The position numbers were made by a program, and so were the translations under genes. Below the pieces are notes generated by a model. That model did no database searches and had not been told where the DNA came from. It worked only from the letters and a program-made list of their open reading frames with translations. A DNA stretch of 64,000 bases from Oncomelania hupensis (lineage: Eukaryota > Mollusca > Gastropoda > Littorinimorpha > Pomatiopsidae), in the NCBI GenBank assembly GCA_036898135.1, contig CM072523.1, positions 44,623,549-44,687,548 of the forward strand, read 5' to 3'. This document shows positions 12,163-23,400 of the stretch, one piece after another. Position 1 is the stretch's first letter. Each line of letters begins with the position of its first letter.

Positions 12163-12482
12163 ATGCTACAATTTGGACAACACGATGACCTGCTCACAGT
12201 GGTGAAGAAACAGAAACTCCGATGGTATGGCCACGTCAGATCATCAGGTCTTGCAAAGACCATTCTGCAAGGCACAGTGCAAGGAGGTAGAAGAAGAGGG
12301 AGACCGAAAAAGAGGTGGGAGGACAATATTCGAGAATGGACTGGTTTGACACTGAGTGAAGCTATCAGGGCTGCTGAGGACAGAGAAAGATGGAGTACGC
12401 TGGTTAAACGATCAACTTATTCTTTGGTGCCCCTATATACGACCTCGAGTTAAGGGACGGGATAATTATGATAGGATGCTAC
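12163..12482 (+). mobile_element. LINE-B 3' fragment with 7-bp target duplication
   Basis: Body about 12170-12475, flanked by atgctac at 12163-12169 and 12476-12482. It encodes HDDLLTVVKKQKLRWYGHVR and RWEDNIREWTGLTLSEAIRA, matching the C-terminal part of the 57.7-kb copy. The 3' tail is a decayed ggataa/ataggat run. A poly-T of about 17 lies just upstream. It is too short to encode a working enzyme. Confidence 0.88.
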
Positions 12483-13314
12483 TGTGTTTTGAACAGAAAA
12501 GTCCAATTCAGACGTGGCGACAGGCCCACCGATTGACCTACATCGAACCGACAGTGATTGACCATGAAGTAAATGTATACCAAAAATAACATAAATCGAT
12601 TAATCCGATTATAATATTATATTATGTCCGTAAGTGCATTTCTAGTTGTAGTTTTGGTTTAGCGGTTAATCAAGGGAAGCTACTGCAACCACCAAAAGCA
12701 GACGGCAGAAAGTAACAGTCCTGAGTTGGGATTAATTTTCTCCCTAATCGATCGCAAGAGGACAGAGTGAGTATTAAAGGTAGTTTGAACAAGAACGCTG
12801 TCATTAATTTACAATTAAAATATTTAAATACAGATCACGCTGTTTCTGTTCCTAGATCCGCAAATAAAATAGAAAACAGTGTGTGTTCGTTTCGCTACTT
12901 GCAGATCAAATGAAACTGAAAGTACTCGATACTAATGCTGTAATACTATAGAGTCAATCTAAAACCACCTAAGGTTCGAACGGTTTCATCAAATTCATTG
13001 TTTTGATCTGCCATCGTGCTGTTTTGGACTGGGAAACACATGTATGCTTCCCTCAGAAATCTTCGCAGAGTTTTCACACGTTATTAACACATCCTTGTCC
13101 TTGATTATACTGATAATGATATCATGATTAGTTTTAGTGTGCCACACTAACCAAACAATGATTCAGAAGTACACATGCAATCAGAGGCTGGTGATGGTTG
13201 TAAGTGGAGTAGGTTAGGGATGGGGAAGAGGAGTGTCCCGTGCAACTGTGTGTGCTTTCATTGTAGTTTGTACCCCCAGTTTGCACTTAAAATGCATTAT
13301 GTTATCCGTTTCAG
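12483..13314. other. Upstream region of PIGZ
   Basis: No element was recognised. A possible splice acceptor (tatccgtttcag) ends at 13314, so a non-coding first exon of PIGZ may lie in this stretch. No donor or TATA element could be fixed with confidence. Confidence 0.4.
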
Positions 13315-13363
13315 TGTGCCTGTTCATCAGTGGGGATTGCTGACAGCTTACTACTATCATACC

Positions 13364-15440
13364 ATGGCTTGGAGCATGTGTGTTGTGATTTCGCTGATGT
13401 TCTTAACAGTCCTGTCACCACAAACGGGATACATCCATCCTGATGAATTCTTCCAGTCCACTGAAATTGTTGCAGGTAATTTGAGTTTTGACTAAAGTGT
13501 GAATAATGGTGTTGGTGGATGATTACAGTCTCTTGGGCTGAAGATAAAAAATTACATACATAATGATGCATTAAATAAATAATGCACCAAAAAAAGAATG
13601 AATAAATTCTAAAACTTAAAATAGATTCTGTAAAATGAGATTAAACTAATCTTAATGGACAGATAAAAAAACAATTTTTTTCTATTCATTTTCGAGCTAT
13701 TAATTAAAAGTTAAGCAGCATGAAATAAGACTGCCACTTACCAGAGTAAATAATTTAAAATTGTTTGCATTTTACTTTTTTTTTTAAACATTTGTTTCAG
13801 GGGACATCTTCAACATCACTCACCGCCGCACTTGGGAGTTTGAACAGGAAGGAAAGCCAATTCGTGACATTGTGCTGTCCTATCTTCTGTACGCACCAGG
13901 CTACCACACTTTGAAAACCGTTCTTCGATATATCCCGTCCTTGTCCAGTTACGTCCAGGAATCTTACTTTGTGCTAGTCATACCCAGGCTGACAATTTCT
14001 ATGGTAGGATTGATCAACTATTTTGTGATTAAAAAGTTGTGCAGCTCCTTTCATGCGGATGAGAACACTGCAGTATGGTATTGGGCGACGTCCTACGTTG
14101 TCTGGTCCTTTCTGACGCGATCGTTTTCAAACTGTGTTGAAACAGCCCTGTTTTCCATCATGCTGTACCTGGTGCTGAACTTAGAGGAAGCGGTTGAATG
14201 TATTATGTTGTGGAAAAGGAGGAGCAGCAAGACAGCACAATCCTTAGGTGCAGAGAGTAAGAATGTGTACTGGAAAATGAATGTGTACAGTTTCTTTTTG
14301 GGGGTAGTGTTGTGTGTAGGATTTTTTAACAGGCCGACCTTTGTGGTCTTTGCTGTAGTGCCCATATCGTACTGGCTTGATCACCTGACAGTCCTTGGAT
14401 ATTTTGAGCGAGTCGTATTGGTCTCTTCATTCCTGACTTCTTTGGGTGCTGTTTTGAGTTTCATGGTAATGTCTTTACTGAATTCACTGTACTATAACCC
14501 AGAGTTTGGGCCCCTGTTAAATGGTTTGTACTTGGCAATCTTTAAATGGGATCCTGACCTCATCGTCTTGTATTTGAAAACTCTGGCTCCAGCAGTGAGA
14601 ATTCCACCTTTGAATTTCATCCAGTTTAACACAGTACGAAACAACTTAGCAGAGCATGGCTTGCATCAGTGGTATACTCACCTGGCTTTAAACCTTCCAC
14701 TACTGCTTGGCCCCCTGTTTCCGCTGATCGCTTGGGATCTGCTGAAAATGTTGCGGTTCTATCGGCAGAAAGAACACAAGGATGTTTTGTACACCATGGT
14801 GTTCATCCCTGCTCTGTTGCTGTCCTTCTTTCCCCACCAAGAGGCTAGGTTCCTGTTGCCTGTACTGCCTATGGCTGTGGTCTGTGCAGCCCACAACTGT
14901 GTATCAAAGCGGATATGGTTCAAGGCTGTAATGCTGGTGTTCAACGTGCTAGCTTTTGTGGCTTTTGGCTGGCTGCACCAAGGGGCTATAATCCCTGCCA
15001 TGGCGGACTTGCAACTGCGTTTGAAAGAGGCGTCTGCTGATCCATCGATGAGTGGAGCTGTGTTCCACATATTTTCTTATTCTTCCTACATGCTTCCTCC
15101 TCACCTGCTTTTCCATCACAACAATTCCACAGTCCAAGTCCACGTCGATAATCTCCTTGCTGGCCAGAACAATCCCTCGTTGCTGCAATGGCAACTGAAA
15201 GTTGCAAAGTCATCATGCAGTGCTGCGTATAAGAACTGCTTTTACTATATCTTCTTGGCCTCCCCCGCTGCACACGACATTCATTCCATAAAAACTTTAA
15301 CTGTAACTAAATCATGGGAATATTGTCCCCATTTTTCCGGAGAACGACTGCCGGAGAAATTGGAGAATTTCTGGTCTGTCGATGAATGGTACCGATTCTT
15401 TTCTCAGCTGTGTTTGACAGTGGTATCCATAACTTTTTAA
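13364..15440 (+). CDS. PIGZ: GPI mannosyltransferase 4 (PIG-Z/SMP3), two coding exons
   Basis: Exons 13364-13475 and 13801-15440; the intron (13476-13800) has GTAATT donor and TTTGTTTCAG acceptor, phase 1, restoring Gly. Total 583 codons, close to the size usual for this family. Near the N-terminus a hydrophobic segment precedes PQTGYIHPDEFFQS, the luminal motif of GT22 dolichol-phosphate-mannose mannosyltransferases. Many hydrophobic helices follow, with FFPHQEARFLLPVLP in the C-terminal half. Family knowledge: the enzyme sits in the ER membrane and adds the fourth, alpha-1,2-linked mannose to the GPI-anchor precursor. The ATG at 13364 was chosen for its ACCATGG context and because an acceptor-like site ends at 13314. 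In-frame upstream ATGs (13175, 13292) are possible but would need no 5' intron. No inactivating change was seen. Confidence 0.93.
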
Positions 15441-15533
15441 CATTCGTCACACCGGTGTATTTATTGTAACTGAGATGCAACTGCTTAAATAATAATATTT
15501 TCATAATGCAACTTTGTAAGCACTACTGTGATT

Positions 15534-15539
15534 AATAAA
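15534..15539 (+). terminator. Poly(A) signal of PIGZ
   Basis: AATAAA lies 94 bp after the PIGZ stop codon, giving a short 3'UTR. It is the first canonical hexamer after the stop. Confidence 0.7.
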
Positions 15540-15918
15540 AATACTGTTGTACACCAACCTTCATATCAGTGCAGCTATTATAACCGTGTCGCCTTCCCTC
15601 ACACAATTATATTTTTGTGTTCTTGTAAAACTTTGGTGCCCTTGACTGTATTGTGTACTATATATGTGCACAGAATTTCATCTGTGACAAGAACTTGAAT
15701 TGTAGTTTTGAAAGAGCAAGTAAGGTTTTATAATTGTTTTATTGTTGTAGTCACATACAATGTGTTTGTCTGCATTGCGTGCTTGTGTGTCTAATGACAA
15801 TGTGTATTTGTATTTCGGTGCTTGAAAGCAATTTTTGACTCGCATGCATAGCACTCCCCATAAAAAAAATTTTAAATCAAGATTTTTATAAATCTGTGCG
15901 AGATAAGTCCTAAATAAT

Positions 15919-15938
15919 CCCCCCCCCCCCCCCCCCCC
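15919..15938. repeat. Poly-C tract
   Basis: About 18 consecutive C. Length is likely to be unreliable in sequencing. Confidence 0.9.
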
Positions 15939-16079
15939 AAAAATATATATTTTTTAAAAGTCAGTCCGTTTGTCTGTTCATTGCCTGGCTAAGTACTCAG
16001 GACCTATTTCAACTATCACAATCAACTTGGTTAGCTGGTGTATGTATGCCCATGAGACCTCATAAATGATCAGTGAATG

Positions 16080-16660
16080 AATGACTTCAAGGTCAGGGTC
16101 ATCCCCCAACGTTAGTCAAAAAATGACACATTTTCACGAAATTTCTTTCTTTTTTTCTTTTTTTGGGGGGGGGTTATTAGTATTTTAACTTAGGATTTTT
16201 TTTATGCTTGATAGATATCAAGAGACACACACACTTTGCAAATTTGGTCAGCTTCACCTCAAGGTCACTGGAGCTGTCCTAAGCTGGTTAGTATACGTAC
16301 TTTGAGGTGACCTTGACCCTAAACTATGAGAGATATAAATCCAAACTTATATTTAGAGATAATAAGTTGATCTTGTATTTCATTTTTGCATTAATCTTAA
16401 AGGTCCAGGTCATTTTAGGCCTTGCAAAAACATTTTTTAAAAATAGGTACTGTGGAATGGCTGTTTATTTAACCCATAATATGCAGCTACATTGTGTTAT
16501 TTGATCAGACATGCATGAGACGTCACGTGAGGGTCAAGGTCATTCCAAGGTCAAGGTCACCTTTTTTGGGACCATAATACAACTTTTGCTGTACTTTATT
16601 TGATAGTACATGAGTGCATTTGGAGCCGGAGGTCAATGTCATCTGAAAATCAAGAGCATA
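16080..16660. repeat. AGGTCA-motif-rich repeat patch
   Basis: Phrases of the type caaggtcagggtcat, cctcaaggtcactgg, ggtgaccttgaccct, aaaggtccaggtcat, gggtcaaggtcattcc, aaggtcaaggtcacc and ggaggtcaatgtcat recur at 30-200 bp spacing. The core AGGTCA is a nuclear-receptor half site, and TCAAGGTCA is the ERR/SF-1 type monomer site. A related copy (gtgaccttgacctttcc) lies at 12040. It is probably an old interspersed repeat; regulatory activity is unproven. Confidence 0.55.
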
Positions 16661-17765
16661 GGAAGATCAAAGTCTGCATTACTTTGCATTTTAATGCCAC
16701 CTTTTCATTTTGTTTTTTCTGGGCCCTCATTTTCATGTTAAATATTGCGAGTTCAATGAGGAGCAAGTGAGTCATATGGGCTTTGCCCTTTTAGTTGTAT
16801 TACGATATATCTTATGTGCATGTGTGAGCATGCGTCTTTGTATGTGGACTCGCAATGGAGTTTCAACTTTTAAACCGATAAGAAAAAGGCCCATTCAATT
16901 GGTCATATAGTATCCATGACGGCGTGAGTTACTCCTAATGGTAATTGAGTTTGAATAGTTTGGACGTTGATAGTTCTTATTGTTGAACAAAATGTTTTGT
17001 TTGCATTCCAGAGTTTTTCAGATTTCGAAACAAAATTTTCCTACCCAATTTTCAGTGTTGCTCAGATACATGTACGATTTGTTGAAAGTTTTGTTTATTT
17101 TTAGATACGAGCGTCATTGAGCAGCCAGATGAAATTACAATTTGTTTTGTAGTTCTACATAAAGTCTACATACTTTGTACACTGGAAAGTTTTGACATGA
17201 CCTTTTTGAATAAAGAGTTGTATGAACTACTGACTTCTGTAATATATGAGCAAGAAAAGAAGAACGATGAATTTTTTTATATAGCGTACTTACCAACTCA
17301 AAACGTTGCTCAAGGCACTGGCTGAAAAAGGATCTAATTTTAGATAGCAAAACACCAAGTTGCAACATCAAGCACCCCGTCATTTATCCCTGAATAACTG
17401 AGCATTCTGAAAGACACAAATGTGTACAGTTATTTGGAGCCTGTGCAAGCTGTTGTCAAGCGAAAAAAACGCTGTTTCGCATGTTAGAGGAGCTGTTCTT
17501 ATCTCTGCTCAGCCACTCTCATAATGACATAGAAGATTATGTTGAATATTTTCACGTCTTAAACTTTGCTAAATATTGTAACAATGAGTTGAATTGCATA
17601 CCTATAGCCTAGATCACATCTCTCTCTCTCACACACACACACAAACACACATTTTTGTAGTTCTAAACGACGTTCTGATGACTGTTGTGAAAAAAAACAG
17701 GGATTATTTTGACACACTTTCCATTTCTTTGTCATTATTTTGACATTTTCAAATTTTTGAAGCTA

Positions 17766-17794
17766 TCCCTAACCCTAACCCTTAACCTAACCAT
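17766..17794. repeat. Short CCCTAA-like stretch
   Basis: Reads ccctaaccctaacccttaac, about four units with one changed. A shorter ccctaaccctaac is at 63023. Both are too short and too internal to be telomeres. Confidence 0.5.
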
Positions 17795-18385
17795 AATGCT
17801 AAAACAGCTCTAACTCTAACTCAACGGAGCCTTCCAAAAAAGTCAGAAGAAACCATGTGGAGTTTCATGTGTGTGTCATCAGAACGTCGTTTCTACATGC
17901 CCACAAACACACACACATGCAGACAGAGGGAGAGACAACATGCTTGGCATTTATTGACTCCTCATAAATGTACTTTTTCATGAGGAGTAGTTTTCTTTCC
18001 CCAACGAACTAATAGGAATATTCTCTTTCTTTGCGTGAGACATGTGCTTAGTTAGTTAGTCATTGTTTATAAGGTCCAGCGGACTGCTAAGAGCCGAATC
18101 AGGACAACTTGATTGAAAGAGGGCTCTCCCCTGATCTGTATAAAAGATCTGCTGAAACAACCCTAATGGTAACAATGAAGGCACTCCACCAGCCGGTAAC
18201 TTTACAATAACGGCATCCCATGCAGGGGATGCTGAGGCAGTACTCTAAATTATGTAACCCTCGTTTACAAAAACAAAATAGAATATAAACATAATTATAA
18301 AAAACATTAACAAAACACATACATATTAAAGGCAGAAATTGCTAAATAATAAGATTGAAAGCCCTGTGACCATTTTGGCAGAAAG

Positions 18386-19281
18386 CTATGACAGCCTACT
18401 AGCGCCAAAACCGAGTTACCATTATCACGAGATAATTGAAATTATCACGTGTTCTGTGTAATTTACAGAGATACCGGTAATCCGCAGTGTTAATTAATAA
18501 TTATCAGTATTTGCCATGCTTTCCTAGCGCCAAAACCTGATAATTACTAATATCATGAGATAATTACAATTATCAAGAGATAATTACAATTATCAAGAGA
18601 TAATTACACTTTTCAAGAGAAAATTACAATTATCAAGCGATAATTACAATTATCACTGAAAATTATAAATATGAAGCTGAACATGCGCGGCAGCGGCACT
18701 GTTAGTAGCACACCTGGGGTTTTGGCCCTAGTAAAGCGTGGCCAAAACTGAAAATTAGTAATTAACACTGTGAATTACCGGTTTCTCTGTGAATTACACA
18801 GAACACGTGTTAATTACAATTATCACTGATACATGTAAGTTTTGCAGGTTTTGACGCTAGTAAGCTGCCTTACCAGAATTAAGCATGATCACGTGAAAAT
18901 TATAATTATCAAGTTGATTGATTGATTGATTTATTGTTGCTTTAGGTCCAGCGGACTCTTCCGAGCCAAATCAGGACCGGACAACCCCCGATCCGCATAA
19001 AAGATCTGCTGAAACAACCCCAGTGGGAAAATTGAATGCCCTCCAAAATTATCAAGTGAAAATTTTAATTATTATGTGATAATTACAATTTTCAGTTTTG
19101 GCGCATTTCCAGGCGGATTGATAGAACCAAAACTGAAAATTAAACATGATCACACGAACATATTTTTAATTTTCAATGATAATTGTAATTATCTCTTGAT
19201 AACTGTAATTATCCCATGATATTTGTAATTATCACATGATAATTGTAATTATCAGGTTTTGGCGCTAGTAGGCCGCCATAG
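18386..19281. mobile_element. TIR element (CTATGRC family), 896 bp
   Basis: Terminal inverted repeats of about 26 bp: the left starts CTATGACAGCCTACTAGCGC, the right (reverse complement) starts CTATGGCGGCCTACTAGCGC, both continuing CAAAAC. A 4-bp duplication AAAG flanks it (18382-18385, 19282-19285). The interior is filled with both orientations of ATTATC/GATAAT phrases, including a 20-bp tandem run around 18541-18660. There is no transposase reading frame, so it is non-autonomous. A second copy spans 47525-51044. The superfamily is not assigned. Confidence 0.82.
18915..19046 (+). repeat. Family A 5' fragment nested in the TIR element
   Basis: Begins after a gattgattgattga run, reads ggtccagcggactcttccga, and stops at gaatgccctcc. 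It closely resembles the first 130 bp of the 46.0-kb copy. It must be younger than the TIR element that contains it. Confidence 0.75.
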
Positions 19282-19365
19282 AAAGCGTCCAATATCCCCA
19301 ATCTGACCCAACAAACCCCATACACAAATGAGGAGTTTTTGGAGAGTTTTCAAGAAAAAAGGTAC

Positions 19366-19598
19366 ATTACATTACATGGTTATTGCTTTAGGTCCAGCGG
19401 ACTCTTCCGAGCCAAATCAGGACCAGAGAAGTGAAAAGAGGACTCACCCCTGATCCGCATAAAAGATCTGCCGAAACAACCCTAGTGGTAACACTAAAGG
19501 CAATCTACCAGCCAGTCACTTTTCAATAATGAATTCCCACGCAGGGGACGCTGAGGCTATTATCTAATTTATCAAACCCCCATTTACATTAAATTACA
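19366..19598 (+). repeat. Interspersed repeat family A, 5' part
   Basis: Starts at attgctttaggtccagcgg and runs through the gcaggggacgctgaggct segment, ending where the next copy begins. Head-to-head length suggests a 3' truncation. Confidence 0.75.
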
Positions 19599-20136
19599 TG
19601 ATTATTGCTTTAGGTCCAGCGGACAACCCCCGATCCGCATAAAAGATCTGCTGAAACAACCCTAGTGGTAAAACTGAAAGTTCTACACCAGCCAGTCACT
19701 TTACAATAAAGACATCCCACGCAGGGGACGCTGAGGCTGTACTCTTAATTTATCGAACCTCCGTTTACAAAAACAAAATAGAATACAAACATCATTATAA
19801 ATTATCAACAAAACACATACATATAAAATGCCTACATTGCTAAATAATAACATCATAGGAAGCCCTAGTGACCACCCGGCAGAAAGTGTCCAATATTCCC
19901 AAGCTGATCCAACAGACCTCATACACAAACAAGGAGTCTTGTCCCGGGAGAGTTTTCAAGAAAAAAGGTAGGTGACTGGTCTAGTGAAGAAGAAGATAGT
20001 ATAGCAGATTGATAGAACAGAGCAGGAATGAGAAAGAACAAAGGAGAAAGACAGTGACAAGTGGGAATTTAAAACACTAAATTTCCAGAAAGTGGGGATA
20101 CTATTTATACTAAAAACCTCCGCCCCCCCCCCCACT
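19599..20136 (+). repeat. Interspersed repeat family A, nearly complete copy
   Basis: Starts at attgctttaggtccagcgg with an internal 5' deletion (ggacaacccccgatccgc directly follows), then follows the full order seen at 46.0 kb to ccagaaagtggggatac and a C-rich end. A further partial 3' repeat (about 20140-20312) follows, again containing cagaaagtggggatattatt-like sequence. Confidence 0.8.
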
Positions 20137-20349
20137 GGGATAAGAAAAAAAAAGGTAGATAACTGTCTAGTGAAGAAGAAAGATTGATAGAACAGATTAG
20201 GAAAGAGAAAGAACAAATGAGAATGACAGAAACCGTGGTAATTTAAAGCACTAAAATCTGCACAAAGTGGGGATATTATTTATACAGAAAAGGCAGTTTA
20301 CTATCCACACGGGGTAAATTAGAAGCAAAATAACAGTGTCAGGAAGGCT

Positions 20350-20424
20350 AAAACACCTAGAAACACATAGAACACCTAGAACACATAGAACACCTAGAAC
20401 ACATAGAACACCTAGAACACATAG
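20350..20424. repeat. 18-bp minisatellite
   Basis: About four tandem units of acacatagaacacctaga. The reverse-strand LGVLCV reading is a product of the repeat. Confidence 0.9.
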
Positions 20425-20425
20425 C

Positions 20426-23400
20426 AATGAAAAATTGTCATGCTCTTTATTCCAAGAATATTGCACTTAGATTATACAATGATTCATCAAAAAAGTTCCA
20501 ATCAGAAACGAAAAATAAAAAGAACCGACAAGTCAAGTCATTTTAAAACCTTGCACACGTGCACAGTCATGAGTGTTGTTACAACAAGGTGCACCATGTC
20601 TAGTCACATTTACTACAAAACAACTTACAATGCCGTCTTACACAAAAATGCTGACTTGTTCTGCCAGGAGAAGAAATCAAAGATCTTGCCAGCATTTTAC
20701 ATTTTGCCAAATACACATATGCAAAATAATAATAAACCAAGCATTATTTTTGGTTCTTCTATGAACATAAAGCACCATATGAATGCGATCAATATTTTCC
20801 ACCTGTCACTATGTCATGCTTGAAACATTGCCCATGCGCCTTAACGTCTTCACCCAAATATTTCAATAAACTGTCAGTGTGCAAATAAACTGTTCCAATA
20901 GTTAGCTGTATTGATTTTGACTTATGGTTTCTTCTGGATTGTTATTTCTTAACCATGCATGTCTGAAGGTAATTACACTACTTTTAACTGACAGACAGAC
21001 AGACACCTCAATTAAATACTGTAACCCCTTTGCAAATGAAATATATCGACTTTTGACAAAACCATCTTGGATTTAAGTACTGAATCATCAATAATAAGTG
21101 AGTGGACTTCATCATATCCTGGATTCTTTGAAACATTTATGACAGAACTTGAAAATCACTAGAAAATCAAATGCAAATCAAAAGCCGAATGAACAAATCA
21201 AGGAAAAAACAATTTATAAAAAAAAAAAATTTAAATCTGAAATAGCTGACTAACAATTATTTCAAACCTTTGGTTGTAGAGACTAGTCACCAAAACTCTT
21301 TACATGATATGATGAGGTTTACAACAGAAGAGAAAAAAAAAGTTCAGAAAACTAAACCAATACAAAGAGACTAGATGTGATTTTGATAACGATACATGAA
21401 TAGAACAGTACAGGCAGTAAATAAAACACCAAAATTAAAGAAGACAGTTAACACTATAAACTCAAACATAACAAAATAAATGACAAATGACTGACAAAAT
21501 AGAGTATTCACATATTAAGCCAGTGGAGAAATACAGGAAGGCCAAAAAATGCTCTATAGTACCATGAATGAAATAATAGCGGCTTAGCCATTGTGTAAAA
21601 TTGTGTACAAATCCAGAATTCAGCCTGTTGGCAGTGTTGAATTCTACCTGAACACATCATCAAGTTATGACATGTAACCATGATTAAATAATAAGAATAT
21701 TAAAATGAGACGAGGAGAAAATATTCAAAATGAACAGTGGGTTAATGATGGTTTGTTGTACAAGGTTTCAGCACACACACGCAAACGCCCTCACACACCA
21801 AACACGAAAGAACATGTTTTTACATAACTGATATGAGTGTTGATAAAATGAACTCAAAAGCATATGGCTCATGTGTTAAATTAGCAAAACATCAAGCAAT
21901 TCAATGCGGGGGTTTTTGCACACAAAAAAGGAAGGCTGGTATTTTAAATAAAATACACATATATACCACAGATCTAATATCAGGATGACAAACTTGCAGA
22001 AACACTATTATAAAACTACACATATGCCTGATATTCAGTCTCTTCTTGAATGTGGAGTTTGTCTAACAATGCAGCAAAGTTATGAAGATAATAATGTTAA
22101 ACTATCCATAAAACACATTTACCTTGTATAAAAATCTTGACGCAAACTGACCAGGTTGAAATTGACGTTATTGTCACACTGACCATATAAACTGCTACTG
22201 CTGCATCTCAATATTATGTAATAATAAAAGTATTATTTCTAGCGTTGATATTATGTCTCAATGGATGCTATTGTAAAATATACATATAAAGGGACACAGC
22301 TTTCCTCTAGATCCAGTTACTAAAAAAAAAACCACACCAACATACTATGTTTATTTTATTTTCATCTCATATATTTTCATTGGTATTAATCACTGCTATA
22401 ACTAGGTGCCTAGTTTTAATCTTTCATCAGGTTAGTTAGTTATTCATTGCTTACAGGGTCCAGCAGACTACAAAGAGCCAAATCAGGACCACAACTTCGC
22501 TGAAAGAGGACTCACCCCTGATCCACATAAAAGATCTGCCGAAACAACCCTAGTGGTAACACTGAAGGCAATCCACCAGCCGCTTACTTTACAATAAAGA
22601 CATCCCACGCAGAGGACACGGCTTTCCTCAGGTTCAAACACAAAACTAGAAGATATAGCTCAAACTGCTCCAATGTAGTCTGCCTGCCTTTTCATTTATC
22701 AATTTTCACTGACAAGATTTAGACTAAAATCTCTTACATCAAGCCAGTCTAGATTAAAATAGCATATAAAAGTCAGTTTAGACAACAGTAGCTTACATGA
22801 AAGCCAAAAACAAGAAGAGGCTGAAATCAGGGGAGGCAACTCAGATTCACAACCATTGCAGATCTTGTCAAGTCTCATTTCAACACACAAGAGTATATTA
22901 ATTGTGTCAAAAAAGATCAACCAATTTCCACCAATAAAAAATCCAATTTCAACACAATGCAATCAAGATGTATGTAGCCTAACTTTCAAAATGTCTTACA
23001 AAGAAAATTATTTCATATTATTCTCTAAGGATGACATTAATTATGTCCTTTACAAAAGAAACACTCCGCACTTACAGGGTTCAGTGAATAAATACTAATA
23101 AAATAGACACTGCAAAATTTATTAACAATAAATCAATATTAATAATAATAATAATAAGTTACACACAAAAAACGTAATAATACTAAAGTAAAATAGTGAA
23201 TTTCAAGTCACAAAGAAATAGTTTTTGATCAGTGAGAAATATTTTGAAATTGTTATACTAGATCTGTATTTCACTGTAAGAATTCTGATTACAGTAATAT
23301 TGCACACAAAAGCCATACATTGACGCCATTTGCCTTTTTTTTTTTAAAAACCTAACAATGGCTGGAGAACAAGAAATTAAATAATGCAGTCTTAAAAGTG

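Larger units (their letters stand above)
18051..19365 (+). repeat. Interspersed repeat family A, copy split by a TIR element
   Basis: The left part (18051-18385) starts at ggtccagcggact and runs to ccattttggcagaaag. The right part resumes at 19282 (aaagcgtccaatat) and continues to ttttcaagaaaaaaggta. The uninterrupted order is visible in the 46.0-kb copy (ggcagaaagcgtccaac), which shows that 18386-19281 is an insertion. Confidence 0.85.

Noticed and set aside
14093..15273. Minus-strand frames of 64-103 codons
   Set aside because: Antisense shadows of the PIGZ second exon.
17766..17794. Telomere-like CCCTAA run
   Set aside because: Only about four imperfect units in the interior. Not a telomere, and too short to argue for a fusion site.
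20440..20823. 127-codon + strand frame
   Set aside because: No domain or splice signal. Composition matches surrounding AT-rich DNA.
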